Shown here piece after piece: positions 31,225-42,155 of a DNA stretch of 64,000 nucleotides. The DNA lies in assembly GCA_027604705.1 (NCBI GenBank), contig JADHYV010000034.1:62001-126000 (forward strand), read 5' to 3'. The notes beneath the pieces are model-generated. The model did no database searches, was not told the origin of the DNA, and worked only from the letters and a program-made list of their open reading frames with translations. The stretch is from Allomyces arbusculus. Its lineage: Eukaryota; Blastocladiomycota; Blastocladiomycetes; Blastocladiales; Blastocladiaceae. How positions within the stretch are numbered: position 1 is the first letter of the stretch; each line of letters begins with the position of its first letter. Position numbers and translations under genes: made by a program.

Positions 31225-32832
31225 ATGTCGCGCACCGCCAAGCGCCTCCTGCGCCAGCAGCTCAAGGGCAGAGACACCGATCAGTCGGATATGTCCGACG
31301 ACGCCTCTTCCGAGGTCTCGCTTGACGGTGATGCCCCTTCGCTCCTGCCCTCAGAACTCAACGTCGACGACGAGCTCAATGCCATTCTCGACGGCCTGCT
31401 CGAAAAACGTGCCGCGTACGCGTCATCATCCACGGTGATCCGACCGCTCTCAGCTCGAGCACCATTTCATTCCATTTTTTGGCAATCAATAGCACGCGCG
31501 AGGACCACTTGACCCGTCTCGTCCGCCTGCTCGGGCACAAGTTCATTGCCGACAACCTCGAGTCGTGCCAGGATACGACCATGGACCACCTTCTACGCTG
31601 CATCAAAAAAGACAAGAGCAACAACGAAGCCATTCTCGCCAGCAAAGGTCCTGCTCGATGCTTTCTTGTCGTGACGTTTTAGCGCTGAGTGCAGATCGCT
31701 CACTCAAACAATTCGAACAATGCACTCGCCTGTTTAGCTCTTGCCCTCTTTTTCCTCACCATCGGTGCCGACCAGGAAACGCGCTATGCGGACACCAAGG
31801 AGGCCGTACACGACCTCATCTTCAAGCCCACCTCGGGCCGCCCCGAACCCGTGCGCTGCGCGCTCGTCGACCTGCTCGCCATGGCCTGCTTTGTCGCTGG
31901 CAACCCGGCCGACACGCACGCCCTGCTCGAGTCTTTGACGGATCTCGGCACCGCGACGCTCGCCAAGATCGTGGCGCGGTCCGAGGCCTCGGGGTCCGCT
32001 GCTGCCATGGCCTCAGCCGCCGCTGCCGGATCCGCCACGTCGGGCGTCTCCTCGGCCGCAGTCAAGGCAGCGACCAACGCGAGTACTGCAGCCGCCTCTC
32101 ACGCAGGCGCACGGCTCCTCGTCAACATTCTCGCGGCGATTGGCCTGCTCCTGACTGTCGCACCCATGGGTTCCGTCCGCGATTTCGTCGCGCGCGCTGC
32201 GACGCCGCTCCTGATCCAGACGGTCCAGGTCGGCACCGTCGTCGCGACCGACGCACGCATCATCGCCGCGGAAATCATGGCGCTACTTTCGGAACGCGAG
32301 GCGTTGGCCGATGTCGACGAGGACGACCTCGACCGGTTCTTGGCGGTCTTGTCGTCGGCAACGGGTACCGAGGACCCGGCATCGGTCAAGGGGATCGCGC
32401 AGCGCGACCGTAAAGCGCAGCGCGCCGCGTTCCGAGATGTGGCTGCGTATTTTGATGAAAGGACGCCGCCACATTTGAAGTTGCGGTTCAAGAATGAGAA
32501 CGTGGAGCTGTCGTCGTGGAGTACGCCTTACTTCCTCACTTGTCCATCGAGCGTCTCGCCACTTCTTCATCGACCGATCACCATTCGATTCTATTCATGT
32601 AGCGCAACTCCGCCAGCTCTCGGCGTTCCGCCAACTGCTCGGTCCGGCGCTGCACGTGCACTTCCTCGAGAACCCGCTGTTGCGGTCGCTCTTTGGGTTC
32701 ACTGCCTCCGAGGATTCGGGTGCTGACCGCAAGGCCATGTATAACCCGAGTTCTGAGGCGTCCAAGCTGCGCACACAGCACTTGAAGAAGCAGCGCCAGG
32801 TGCGGCAAAATAAGCTGGCGCTCTATAACTAA
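31225..32832 (+). CDS. IFRD: IFRD-family protein (interferon-related developmental regulator homologue)
   Basis: Exons 31225-31415, 31493-31647, 31738-32520 and 32603-32832 code for 452 residues. The N-terminus is basic, then acidic (QSDMSDDASSEVSLDGD). The IFRD domain follows: ILDGLLEKRAATREDHLTRL, LGHKF, ALALFFLTIGADQE and GARLLVNILAAIGLL. The family-typical C-terminus reads HFLENPLLRSLFGF and then AMYNPSSEASKLRTQHLKKQ. IFRD proteins act as transcriptional co-regulators in animals and have been linked to inactive ribosomes; the fungal role is unknown. An Ala/Ser-rich insert (about 40 residues) interrupts the domain in exon 3. Exon 2 carries the SKDKSNNEAIL-type stretch seen in animals (IKKDKSNNEAILASK). 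Confidence 0.88.
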
Positions 32833-33603
32833 GTCGGGAAGAGTCGAGTGGGCGTGCTTTTCATTTCATTTTCTTCCTCTTAGTTTTGTGTTGGCCATGG
32901 ATTTCACTTAAGTCGCTTCACTTTTTGAGGATGCTTTCATGCTGGCCTGCCCAGTCTGATGGGACGCGTCACGGAACGCGACGTGCTAACAGAGCGCGAT
33001 ACCAACTTTCTCCCCCGATTTGCGCCACGATTGGATCAGGCTCAACGTCACACGGTACGTTGACGATGTGCAGATGGCAGGAGTGGGGGCACGACGTTCG
33101 ACTCGACCTCGCCCCTCGTGTACATCAGAATGGTCACGCCGCAATTAGCTCCGGCGACGCACACACTCGGCACACGCCCGTGCTCAACGTGCAGTACGGC
33201 CAACAGAACAGGCACCCTAGCTGAGAGACGTTCTTCGACGGCACGTGGGTCTCATGGGGCACGTGCGAGACGGTGGCCTGGCTTGCCTTTTTGCTGTCAC
33301 GCCTGTCCGGCCGCAACCAAGTTGTCAGGTGCGTGGACGTGACCCACCGTAGTGCCGGTCTCCCCGCGCAGATCACTTCGACCACGCGAACGAACGCGGC
33401 GCTATTGATCATCGACGACGACGCCAGGGCGGCCCACCATTACCGACTGCAACTTGCCGCACTTCGGCTGCAGCAACAAGCACGAGCGGCGGCACTCAAG
33501 AACGACCACGCACGACCGCGCCTGATCCGGCAACCTACGATCTCGGCCGGACCCCCCGTTTCTCTGGCCACGGCGCCAACTCAATACCAAGGCGACCAAC
33601 ACC
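32833..33603. other. Intergenic region upstream of NUP155
   Basis: 771 bp between two plus-strand genes. Short open frames have no coding character. A first NUP155 exon encoding the extreme N-terminus may be hidden here, because the annotated protein starts slightly late compared with animal NUP155. Confidence 0.4.
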
Positions 33604-36600
33604 ATGGCGCGCTCCGACGGCGATGCGGTCCTCGGCCCACTCGACCTTGTCCAGCTGTTCGGCGATGGTGTGTGTCCACGCCACCCGCCTTTTCCCCCAA
33701 CACTTTCCATTCCTCACCGGAATCGTCCCGTCTAGGCGCACGTTGCACGGGCAACTACTTCACCGCGACCGACCTGGCCGCGACGCACGGCCCGCACATG
33801 GCCACTGCTGCTGCAGGCCCTGAGTGCCACTTGCTCGTCGAGACCAAGTTTGTGCCTTTACCGGCGGCCCTGGCCGCGCAGTACGACCGGCTCGAATGCC
33901 GCACCTACATGGGCCTTTTCCCGGACATTGACCGCGCCTGGATCACTGTCGACCACCGCCTCTTCTTTTGGGATTACCTGCGCAACGAACATGTGCTCGT
34001 CAAGGAGTTTGAGCATGTGATTACCGCGGTCGGGCTCGTCACGCCCGCAGCAGGTACGCGCTACCTCAACGGAAGAAGCTGGCGTGGGCAGATTTGGGTT
34101 CGCTAACGGGATTTTGGCTCGGATTTAGACATTTTCATTGACGAGGTCAAGTACCTGCTCGTCGTCGCGACCGCGGGCCACGTTTCGCTGCTCTGCATCA
34201 AGCCGACCTCGCCCAAGGGCCCACCGGGCACGTCGTGCCACCTCGACGTGCGCAACCCCGATATCTCGGTCCCCGCTGACGGCGCCTCGTTCCGCACGAT
34301 CGTTGGCACGCGCGATGGCCGGATTTTTCTCGGCGGCGAAGACGGCCACGTGCACGAGCTGTGCTATCAGGACGCGCAGGGCTGGTGGTCGAACGTGGCC
34401 GCCAAACTGCCCTTCTCGCGTGCGGGCGACGACCAACCGAAACGCAAGATCCACAAGCGCAACCATACACGCAACTACCTGCAGATCTTGGCGCCGACGT
34501 TTGTGGTCAACATGGCTGCCATGTTCACGCGGTCGTTTGCTGACGACCCGGTCGTGCACTTGGCGCTCGCCGAGGACCGCGGGTGGCTCTACGTGCTGCA
34601 TGCCAGTAACTGCATTCGCGTCATCGACGTGCGCCGCGATAAGTTCCAGGTTGGGCCGTTTATTGCCGACGTCGCTGACCAGGTCGCGCACCTGTGCATG
34701 CACAGTAACGTCACGGACCGACGCAAGTTGAAGATTGTCGCGATTCAGCCCGTGGCACGCGACGAGTCCAACTCAGTCTACCTCGTCGCCATCACCAACA
34801 CGAGTCTCCGGCTGTACCTCGGCGTGCGCCCCGACTTGGCGCTGCCCCCGGCGCTCGATGCCGCAAACGGGACCGACCCGGCACTCCCGTCGACCATGCA
34901 CGTCCTCTATGTCCGTCTCCCGCCGAACCGCGACATTCCGCAATCCATGGGCCAGCCGTCACGCTTGTCGCTCGACCAGACGCTCGGCACCGCTGCAGAG
35001 CGCGCGGCACTTGCTGCAGGCCCATTCACACCCAACACGCACCTGGCCTACTATGCGCGCGGCCTTCTGCTCACGGCGAATAACGCCACGGAGCACATGG
35101 ATTCGATTCTGTGCGCCGCTCTGGACTCGGCGCTCGTGCACCACCAGCTCGCGTCGGCGCGCGAGTACCCGCGCGAGCGCGCGCACGTCCTGCACGTCGA
35201 TGGCCGCACCTGGGATATCGTCGAGGTGGATTTCGCGACGATGCGATCGGCGACGTCATCGGCAGCCGGGCCTGTGGACCCGCGGTTCGCGGAAGACGCG
35301 CACCCGCGGCACTTTTTGGTCCTTTCGTCCGAGGGCGTGCGCGTGCTCGCGAAACACCGGCCGATCGACGAATTGGCGTACCTGGTGCGCATGGACGTGC
35401 GCGACGTGCGCCAGTTTATGTCTGTCTACGGCGCCGACGTGACGTGCGCATGGTTGCTCGCGCTGCTGTGCCGCAACGATGGGGCCAAGGACACGCACCC
35501 GTTCTTGGCCCCGCGGACGGCGGCGGCACAGGGCGCGCGGTGGCCCACTGCCGCGTCGGCAAACGCGGCCAACCAGGTCGCCGAGTCCCAAGTGCGCCGC
35601 CTGTTTTTCCAGTCCGGCGGGATGCCGCGCGAGCAGCCCGGCGAAGCGCGCCGTGGCGAATTGGGGATCGCGGTCGCACCGCTGCAGTACGCGCCGTCGG
35701 CGTGCGCCAAGGGACTCGACCTGTACCTGAAACGGCTCGTTGCGCCGATTTGGAAGTTGCCGGTGTTGTCCGGTAAGGGCGCGTTCCAGGTTAAGGAAGC
35801 GACATTGACCAAAGTCCAGGCGGACTTGGCCAAACTCGTCGCGTTCATCGACACGTGGCCCGCGGCTCACGAAATGGCCGCAGCCGTTGCTGGGTTCGCG
35901 GCCGAGGCGCGCGCGGGGGTCCCACCCGCTCAGGACGACCGGTGGCGTGCCGATCGCGCGTTCCTGCACAAGCGGTTCGAGGACGCGCGACTTGCCCTCG
36001 AGGCCGTGCGGTTCACCCTTGTTCTCGCCCACCGCCGGTTCACGGATTTGGTGAGCCGGATGCCCGCGGATGTCGCGCACACGCTCACGACGCAGCCATT
36101 CGAGTACTTGATTTCCGAACCGGGGCGCGCGTTCTGTGGGAAGGTCGCTGCCGCGCTTGTGCAACTGGCCCCCGGCGCGGGAGTGACGGGCACGGAACCG
36201 CTCGCGCCGCAGCTTGAGGGCAAATGCCCGACGCTCTTGCGCGTCGAGGATATTTATACGACCGCGGTCCTCGAGAAGTTGCAGGGCGTGCCCCCGCCGG
36301 GACCCGCGGGCGTGGATAATGTGGTCGTTGCGACGCATCCGGCGATTGACGAGGCGGTCGCCCTCGCCACGCAGTACGCGGCCAAGTTTGATGCGACTCA
36401 GTTTGCGGCCATCGCGCAGCGTCTCCTGCAACTACATTGTGTTCGCGCGGTCCTTGATTTGGCGCTCCTCCGTGCGGCCGAGCGGGATCCGGCCGATGCG
36501 GCGGTCGCGTACGCGACGACCAACGATCCGGCGCGGCGTGGGGTGTACGAGGAACGGGTCGCGTGCTACCAACTCGCGATCAAGGCGCTCGCGTGGCTGC

Positions 36601-37790
36601 ATGACCGCGTCACGCACGCCGGCGACGCGGCGGCGCGGCACACTTGGGCCAAGGTCCGTGAAGACGTGCACCGTCGTGCTCTGCATTCGGGGGATAAGTT
36701 GTGGCACTTTGCATTGTACGAGTGGTACGCGTCGCTCGCGCCGACGTTGCTGTTGGATTTGCACACCGAGTACCTCGAAGAGTGGTTGCAGACGCAACCC
36801 GACGTGGAAAAGCAGGAACTGCTTGCGCAATTCTACGTGGCCCGGCGGCAGTTTGATGTGGCCGCGCAGACCCTGCTCGCGCTCGCGCAGGCGCAAACGG
36901 TACCTGACGCAGCGGGGAACGCGCCCGCGACCGTGTCGCTCGCACAGCGGATCGATTGGCTGCAGCGCGCGCTGCAGACGGCCAAGGCGTCGATGAACAC
37001 GGACGTGCAAGCGCACGTGCAGGATTTGTTGGACTTGGCGCTCTTGCAGCAGCACTTGCGCGGGCAGTTGGCGGCGATGGGCGAGGCTGAGGCCGCGGTC
37101 GAGTTGGAAGTGACGCCCGTCAAGCCCCTGCAGGACTTGTTTGAGCTCGCGCAGGCCTACGACCTCAAGATGATGCAGTTCCGGTTGATGGCGGCGGCCG
37201 CTGAGGATGTGGACCGCACGGCGATGGCCGATTTGTGGGCTTTGATCTTTGACAGTGTCGACCCGCACCCGGCGCAGCTCGAGGCGCAACTCGCGGAAAT
37301 GCTCGCCGTTGGCGCGTCCTGGACCGCCGCCACTGGTGCCGCCGATGTGCCCGCCACGGCCGCTGCCGCGGCGACCGTCTCGTCGCCGCTCCTCGCGCCG
37401 GACCTGTGGGTGCCCGTCGTCGTCGACATCACGCAACGGTCTGCCGACGCGCGGACTGACCGACACTGGTGGCTGCGCGTCGCGGCCCGGTCCGGCGTCG
37501 ACCTCGAAGCCGTCTACTTTGCGCTTGAACAAGTCGCGCGGCAGGCGAGACGCCGTGACGACCAGGCTCTGCTCGTGGGCGATCTCGTCGCGTGCCTCGA
37601 ATTGTGGGGGCGGCATGCGGCGGCTACCAAGGCCTACTTGCCGGGCACCTGGCACGCGGCCGTGGCCGTCGTGCGCGATATGGCCGGGAAATGTGGCGAG
37701 GTGGTGGCGCAGGCGCGGTTGGATGAGGTCGTGCGTGCCGCGGGGCCCGCAGGGGTCGCAGGGGTGCCGGTGGGCGCAGCGTATTTCTGA
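33604..37790 (+). CDS. NUP155: Nucleoporin NUP155/Nup170 family
   Basis: Exons 33604-33667, 33736-34053 and 34129-37790 code for 1347 residues (animal NUP155 is about 1390). The N-terminal beta-propeller contains the family pattern LECRTYMGLFPDIDRAWITV, then FFWDYLRNE, ITAVGLVTPAAGDIF and IDEVKYLLVVATAGHVSLL. GTRDGRIFLGGEDGHVHEL and SNVAAKLPF follow. The C-terminal part is the alpha-helical solenoid (for example LLDLHTEYLEEWLQTQP and QKMMQF-type helices). NUP155 is an inner-ring scaffold component of the nuclear pore and binds pore membrane proteins. The start ATG at 33604 gives a short first exon. Compared with animals roughly 40 N-terminal residues are absent, so an upstream exon may exist. 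Confidence 0.93.
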
Positions 37791-38190
37791 AGTGGGAATG
37801 TCGGCGTGAGTTGAGGGACAGTTGGTTTTGGAGTTGGTTTTCGTTCTGAATGTTCGCAAATTGTATGGTTTCAATGATTCCATGGGATGGATGTTGTCTG
37901 GGTCACTCGCTTTGAGCGCCTCTTCCTTGCACCGGCACACGCGAGCTTACTTCTTTCGGCTGCCGATTGAGCACAAACTGGCAAACGCGAATGCCGATGC
38001 TCTTGTCTTGTGGTATTGTGGTATCGAAAGAATGGGGTGCCAATGTATGTGGTGGCAAAGTGGACAGCTTTGCTTGGTTTGCTTCGCAAAACCCGCCTCG
38101 GTTGCTACGAGCGAAATTACCAGCGACAACTCTGAGGGGCCACTCCTGTCAAGCACACCGGGTGGAGAATGTCGCTTGGGTCCCGAAATT
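37791..38190. other. Intergenic region downstream of NUP155
   Basis: 400 bp between NUP155 and the next plus-strand gene. No supported gene or element; the open frame of the next gene extends back through it but loses coding-type codon use. Confidence 0.45.
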
Positions 38191-39330
38191 ATGATTCTCG
38201 TTGACGAGCTCACGCTGCGCGTCGTGCTTCTCACGGCGTTCGCGTGCACGCGCGAGCGCGGGAACGCTGCTACAGTTGACAACTGGTCGGTGGATGTGAC
38301 GGGACCGCACGTTCAGGAGCGAGTCGCTGCTCTTATTGGCCATATTGACTCCGCCGCTAACGTGCGCGTCATGGGGTATTTGCCGTCGATGCGCGGACCT
38401 ACCGTCCCGGGACACCCGGAGACCAGTGAGCAGCGGCGGCATCAGCCGCTGCCCTTGGCGGCGCTCGCGGCCAAGATCTTGACCCACACGCTGACGAGCC
38501 CGGGCAAGTCGGCCGCATACGGCTTGACGGACTCGCACGAGCGCGCGAAACTGGCGGATGCGATTGTGGAAATGGTGGGGTACGTGAAGTGGCGGTCGCC
38601 CGATTATGGATCGTGACAACCGTGGATCGCGGCAACCATGAAATCACGGCTGAAAACCATGCTCATTCCGTTGACTCCCGAGTGCAACGGCTCAGGGCAC
38701 GGCGTTGCCCGAGGTTCGGCTCGGATTCAAGGGCCAAGCCCCGAATCGGCCGGCCGCGACGCAGGCGATCACTATCCCCAACCCACTGGTCAACACTGCC
38801 AATGGCCGGGTTGCGATCAACGTCGAAGGCGCGATGGTACGTGCCAAGTGTTTCCTTCTTTGCCGCTTCTACTCCTGCTGTTGCAATGGACCAATGCGTT
38901 TCTGATACGATTTGGCGATTTGCCGCTTCCAAACCAGAGTTTCCGTCGCGACAATGCGATCGGTCACCGGCTGCGCTCTGGGAGCGATGACGACGACGAC
39001 GACGACGATGACGAAGATGAAGAGAGCGATGCCGAATTGAGCGACATCAGCGACTCGCATGCGACGGACGTCGACGAGCAACGCGGCGATCACGTTCCGC
39101 CTGACGTTCCGCGTGCGTCGCGTGCTGCAGAATCGCCAAAAGCGTGGTGTGGGTCCGCATTGTTTTTACTCTTTCACCAGATCGCTGTCGTGCATGTCTC
39201 TCCCTCGACGCAGTCTCTCCACCAGTACTCGTCCCCCCGCCCCCCCTCCCTCCATAGTCACAACGTTGGGCTGGGGTTGGGGGATGGGGGTGGAGAGGAG
39301 GAGATTTGTGTTTGTCGTCACGTGGTTTGA
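38191..39330 (+). CDS. Unrecognised protein with an acidic C-terminal region (3' end uncertain)
   Basis: Proposed exons are 38191-38579, 38683-38836 and one beginning at 38938. The third frame closes at 39330, but its last ~70 codons look non-coding, so a further intron or earlier end is likely. Exon 1 is predicted helical (LVDELTLRVVLLTAFACTRE, LAALAAKILTHTLTSPGKSA, ERAKLADAIVEMVG). Exon 2 reads LPEVRLGFKGQAPNRPAATQ and ends NGRVAINVEGAM. Exon 3 contains RRDNAIGHRLRSGSDD, a nine-residue Asp run, then DEESDAELSDISDS. Coding is supported by strong G/C third positions and by splice sites that join compatible frames. No family was recognised. Upstream exons cannot be ruled out. Confidence 0.45.
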
Positions 39331-40181
39331 AGAGCATGGACGTTTGAAGTAGTTCAAATTCCAAATGGCAAGTCGCATACACACACAAATATGGCGGAGA
39401 TTTGTGTCTACACGCAGCGTCCGAAAAATACGCGGGCCTGAACGGTAACTCCAACAGGACCGTGTGCCCATTTTTACCACAGCAAGACCCCAAAAGGGAT
39501 GGAAAACAAGGTGAACCGGGTCGAGAAGGTGTGGTACTGGCGGGTGGCTGGCTCACCCTGTTGCGAAATTGTCTTTGCAAGCCAGGCAGCGACAATGGGC
39601 CGCGCATGCTCATTTGAGCCGAGAATGCGTCTTGTAAGCGGAGAATGAATCTCTAACCATGGCAAGGAACGTGGATGCGCAATCGACCGGTCGTGAAGGG
39701 CTCCATGGACGCGGGTCCTGCTGCGCCTGGATCAGTGCGGCCATCAAAATGGGCCAGGGCAGGGTGCCAGCAGCGAGCCTCTCTTTCCACAAGCAAAAGC
39801 GCGTCTCCCAAGCCATCCCAGACTCCACGGTTCAGGGAAAAAACATGACGGCAGGAGCAGCTAATCAGGCCCAAACTGGCAAAGCAGCCAAGCGACCAAG
39901 CAAACTTGGCAGTCTCCACCCGACACGAATCCACAGGGTGCGCAATAAGATATCTCATGTATAAAAACCACGGCGGAGCAGGACGATTTGTGCGGTCACT
40001 ACGTAGGCTACCTCATCTAAATGGATTCGTTCCCTCGTCTTCCCGTCTTCGACCTAAACCGACCCCCTCTCACTCCTCTGGTCTCTCGCCGTTTCTGTCT
40101 GTCCGTCCGTCCGTCCGTCCGTCCCTCCCTCCCTCCCTCCCTTCCTCACTCCCACTCGGAACTAAACGCATCACCCCACAT
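39331..40181. other. Convergent intergenic region, about 850 bp
   Basis: It lies between the 3' ends of the unrecognised acidic gene and the cyclin gene. It contains a CCGT/CCCT microsatellite (40097-40144) and no supported gene. Confidence 0.5.
40097..40144. repeat. CCGT/CCCT microsatellite
   Basis: About five or six GTCC units changing into CCCT units, close to the 3' end of the cyclin gene. Confidence 0.85.
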
Positions 40182-41684
40182 TTACCCCCGCACCACATGC
40201 ATCGGCGACGCCGGCGGCACCACTGGGCTCCCCGTGGCTCCTCCCCCACCCGGTCCTTTGCGCAAACTCGCCATCACTGCCGCTGCAGACGGCACGCACG
40301 GACTCGTTGGTGGTGTCGCCGACGGCGTCGTCGTCCCCTTTGCCGTGGGGAACGCCGTCGGGTACCGGAACGCGGCCACCGCGGCCGGTCGCGCGTCATG
40401 GACCCCGCCGCGTGCGCGACTGGGCGGGGCGTACCCCGGCGGTAGCTGCGCGCGCCGCGGTAGGACGGGGAGGGATTTCCCGGCGCGAATCGTCGCGCGT
40501 GGACCGAGCGGGGTTTTCGGCGTCGCGGGGGATGCGACAGAGCGGCGCGGGGACGCAGTGGCGATGGCCGGGGAGGAGGAGGAGGAGGAGGAGGAGGCGG
40601 CGAGGACGGGCGAGGTGACGACGTGCGTTGGTTCGACGACGGCGGCGGCGGCGGGCGAGCTCGTGGCATGCGGTGCAGCTGCGGGCAACGCCGCGCACGC
40701 GGGTGCGGGGGCCGTGCCGGCGCGCACAGGGGATGACGCGGCTGCTTGCACGGCGGCGGCCGCGGTCGAGTACAAGCTCGGCATGCGTTTGGGCGCGTCC
40801 ATGTGCATGGCGGCCACGGCGGCGGTCAGGCCGCGGTGCGCGAGCATGTGCAGCGCGCGGGCCGATCGCGGCGAGGGCGGCGCGCGCGTGGAGATGTAGA
40901 GCGACGACGGGTTGCGCTGTGGGGCCGCGGGTTGCGGGCGCACGCGCGCGGGCGGGGTGCCGATGGTCGGCGGGATCGGGGTGGGGTAGCATGGTGCCAC
41001 GGGTGTCGCAGAGGAAGTGGAGGCAGAAGCGGGAACAGGCGCCGGTGCGGGTGGCGCGGCGGCAGTCGTGGCGGCCAGGGAGGGCGACGGCGTGGTGGGG
41101 GACGTTGCGGGGGCCGCAGCGGGGGCCGCAGCGGCGGGAGCGGGCGCAGAAGACTTTGTCGCTGGCAGACGTGGCAAGGCGAGCTTGGTCTTGATCGCAT
41201 GGTCGAGCAGGCGGTCGGCGTACCGCTGCAGTTCCGCGGGGTGAATGGCGAGGTTGAACTCGTTGATGAAGAGAAACTCGAGCTCGAGCATGTTGAGTTC
41301 GGCGACCGTCACGCCGCCGACTTTCGCGTAGTGCACGTTGGTGAAGAAGACGTCCGAGTGGAATTTGGTCGCGACCATGATGGCGGTGATGAGCAGCCGG
41401 TGCACGTTGTTGGCGCAGACGACAAACGGCACGCGCGCGCGCGCCATGCGGTCGAGGTAGACGAGCACGGCGATGAAGACGGCGTTCTCGCACGGCGCGT
41501 ACTTGAGAATGCGGGCAAGGTAGGCGTGGATCGAGATGGGCGGCGGCGCGCGCGCATGGAAGCGCGAGACGGGTGCGGGCATGGTGCCGCTGGCGCGCGC
41601 CGCGTCGTTGGCGCTGGCAATCGTGCTGAGCAGCGCGGCCATGAAGCGCGCCGTGTCGGCGGCGGGGAACGCGAGCAGGTCCAT
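40182..41684 (-). CDS. PHO80-type cyclin
   Basis: Single-exon model of 500 residues beginning MDLLAFPAADTARFMAALLS. The cyclin box occupies roughly residues 38-150: ISIHAYLARILKYAPCENAV, VLVYLDRM, NNVHRLLITAIMVATKFHSD, VFFTNVHYAKVGGVTVAELN and LELEFLFINEFNL. This pattern is characteristic of PHO80/PCL (cyclin P/U) proteins, which partner PHO85-type kinases in phosphate, glycogen and polarity signalling. The C-terminal 330 residues are Ala/Pro/Ser-rich and probably disordered. The start is uncertain: the frame stays open upstream, and the preceding residues (NATNASDHDHADADDN) could be coding. It is divergent from COG1 over about 470 bp. Confidence 0.85.
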   Translation of the reverse strand: MDLLAFPAADTARFMAALLSTIASANDAARASGTMPAPVSRFHARAPPPISIHAYLARILKYAPCENAVFIAVLVYLDRMARARVPFVVCANNVHRLLITAIMVATKFHSDVFFTNVHYAKVGGVTVAELNMLELEFLFINEFNLAIHPAELQRYADRLLDHAIKTKLALPRLPATKSSAPAPAAAAPAAAPATSPTTPSPSLAATTAAAPPAPAPVPASASTSSATPVAPCYPTPIPPTIGTPPARVRPQPAAPQRNPSSLYISTRAPPSPRSARALHMLAHRGLTAAVAAMHMDAPKRMPSLYSTAAAAVQAAASSPVRAGTAPAPACAALPAAAPHATSSPAAAAVVEPTHVVTSPVLAASSSSSSSSPAIATASPRRSVASPATPKTPLGPRATIRAGKSLPVLPRRAQLPPGYAPPSRARGGVHDARPAAVAAFRYPTAFPTAKGTTTPSATPPTSPCVPSAAAVMASLRKGPGGGGATGSPVVPPASPMHVVRG

Positions 41685-42155
41685 GTTGTCGTCGGCGTCG
41701 GCGTGGTCGTGGTCGCTGGCGTTGGTCGCGTTGCCGGGCGGCCGGGCGGAGAGAGAGGAGGAGCGCGATGGCGGCGGGGCGAGGAGGACGGCGCCCCAGG
41801 GGCAGCGGCGCCGGCCAGAGAAGCGCCAAGCGGGAGCAATCCAGCATCCGGAAGCGGCCAGGGACCGAACCTGCGGCCGTCGGGAGTCGGCCGAAGCACG
41901 CGCCAGGTGGTCCCGCCGCGTGCACCGCTCCAGGGACGACCCGGTCTGACGTGGACCGTCCCGTGACGTGGACCTGCGTGACGGCAGCCGCGCCGCGGCC
42001 TCCGCTTGGCCGCGTCGCCGCCACGGACCGCCCCCCGTCCGCCCCCGCCGCCCCCCACCACCCGCCCAGCGCGACGGCGGCGCACCGACAACCACGAGCA
42101 CGGCAAGACGGCAGCTGCAAGTGCCCGCGCGCTCAACACCGCCAGTGCGCCGACC
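41685..42155. promoter_or_regulatory. Divergent promoter region (cyclin / COG1)
   Basis: 471 bp between start codons of genes transcribed outward. No element recognised. It may contain extra N-terminal coding sequence of the cyclin. Confidence 0.4.

Noticed and set aside
33273-33600. Open frame before NUP155 reading AALLIIDDDARAAHHYRLQ considered as its N-terminal exon
   Set aside because: It is in a different frame from the ATG at 33604, has atypical codon use and does not resemble the NUP155 N-terminus.
37822-38190. Upstream extension of the unrecognised gene at 38191
   Set aside because: The frame is open but codon use is A/T-ended and unlike the downstream exon, so it looks like intergenic sequence.
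40396-42120. A 574-codon minus-strand frame overlapping the cyclin gene in another frame
   Set aside because: It is extremely Arg/Ala/Pro-rich, as expected from an off-frame reading of GC-rich DNA, while the alternative frame carries a clear cyclin box.
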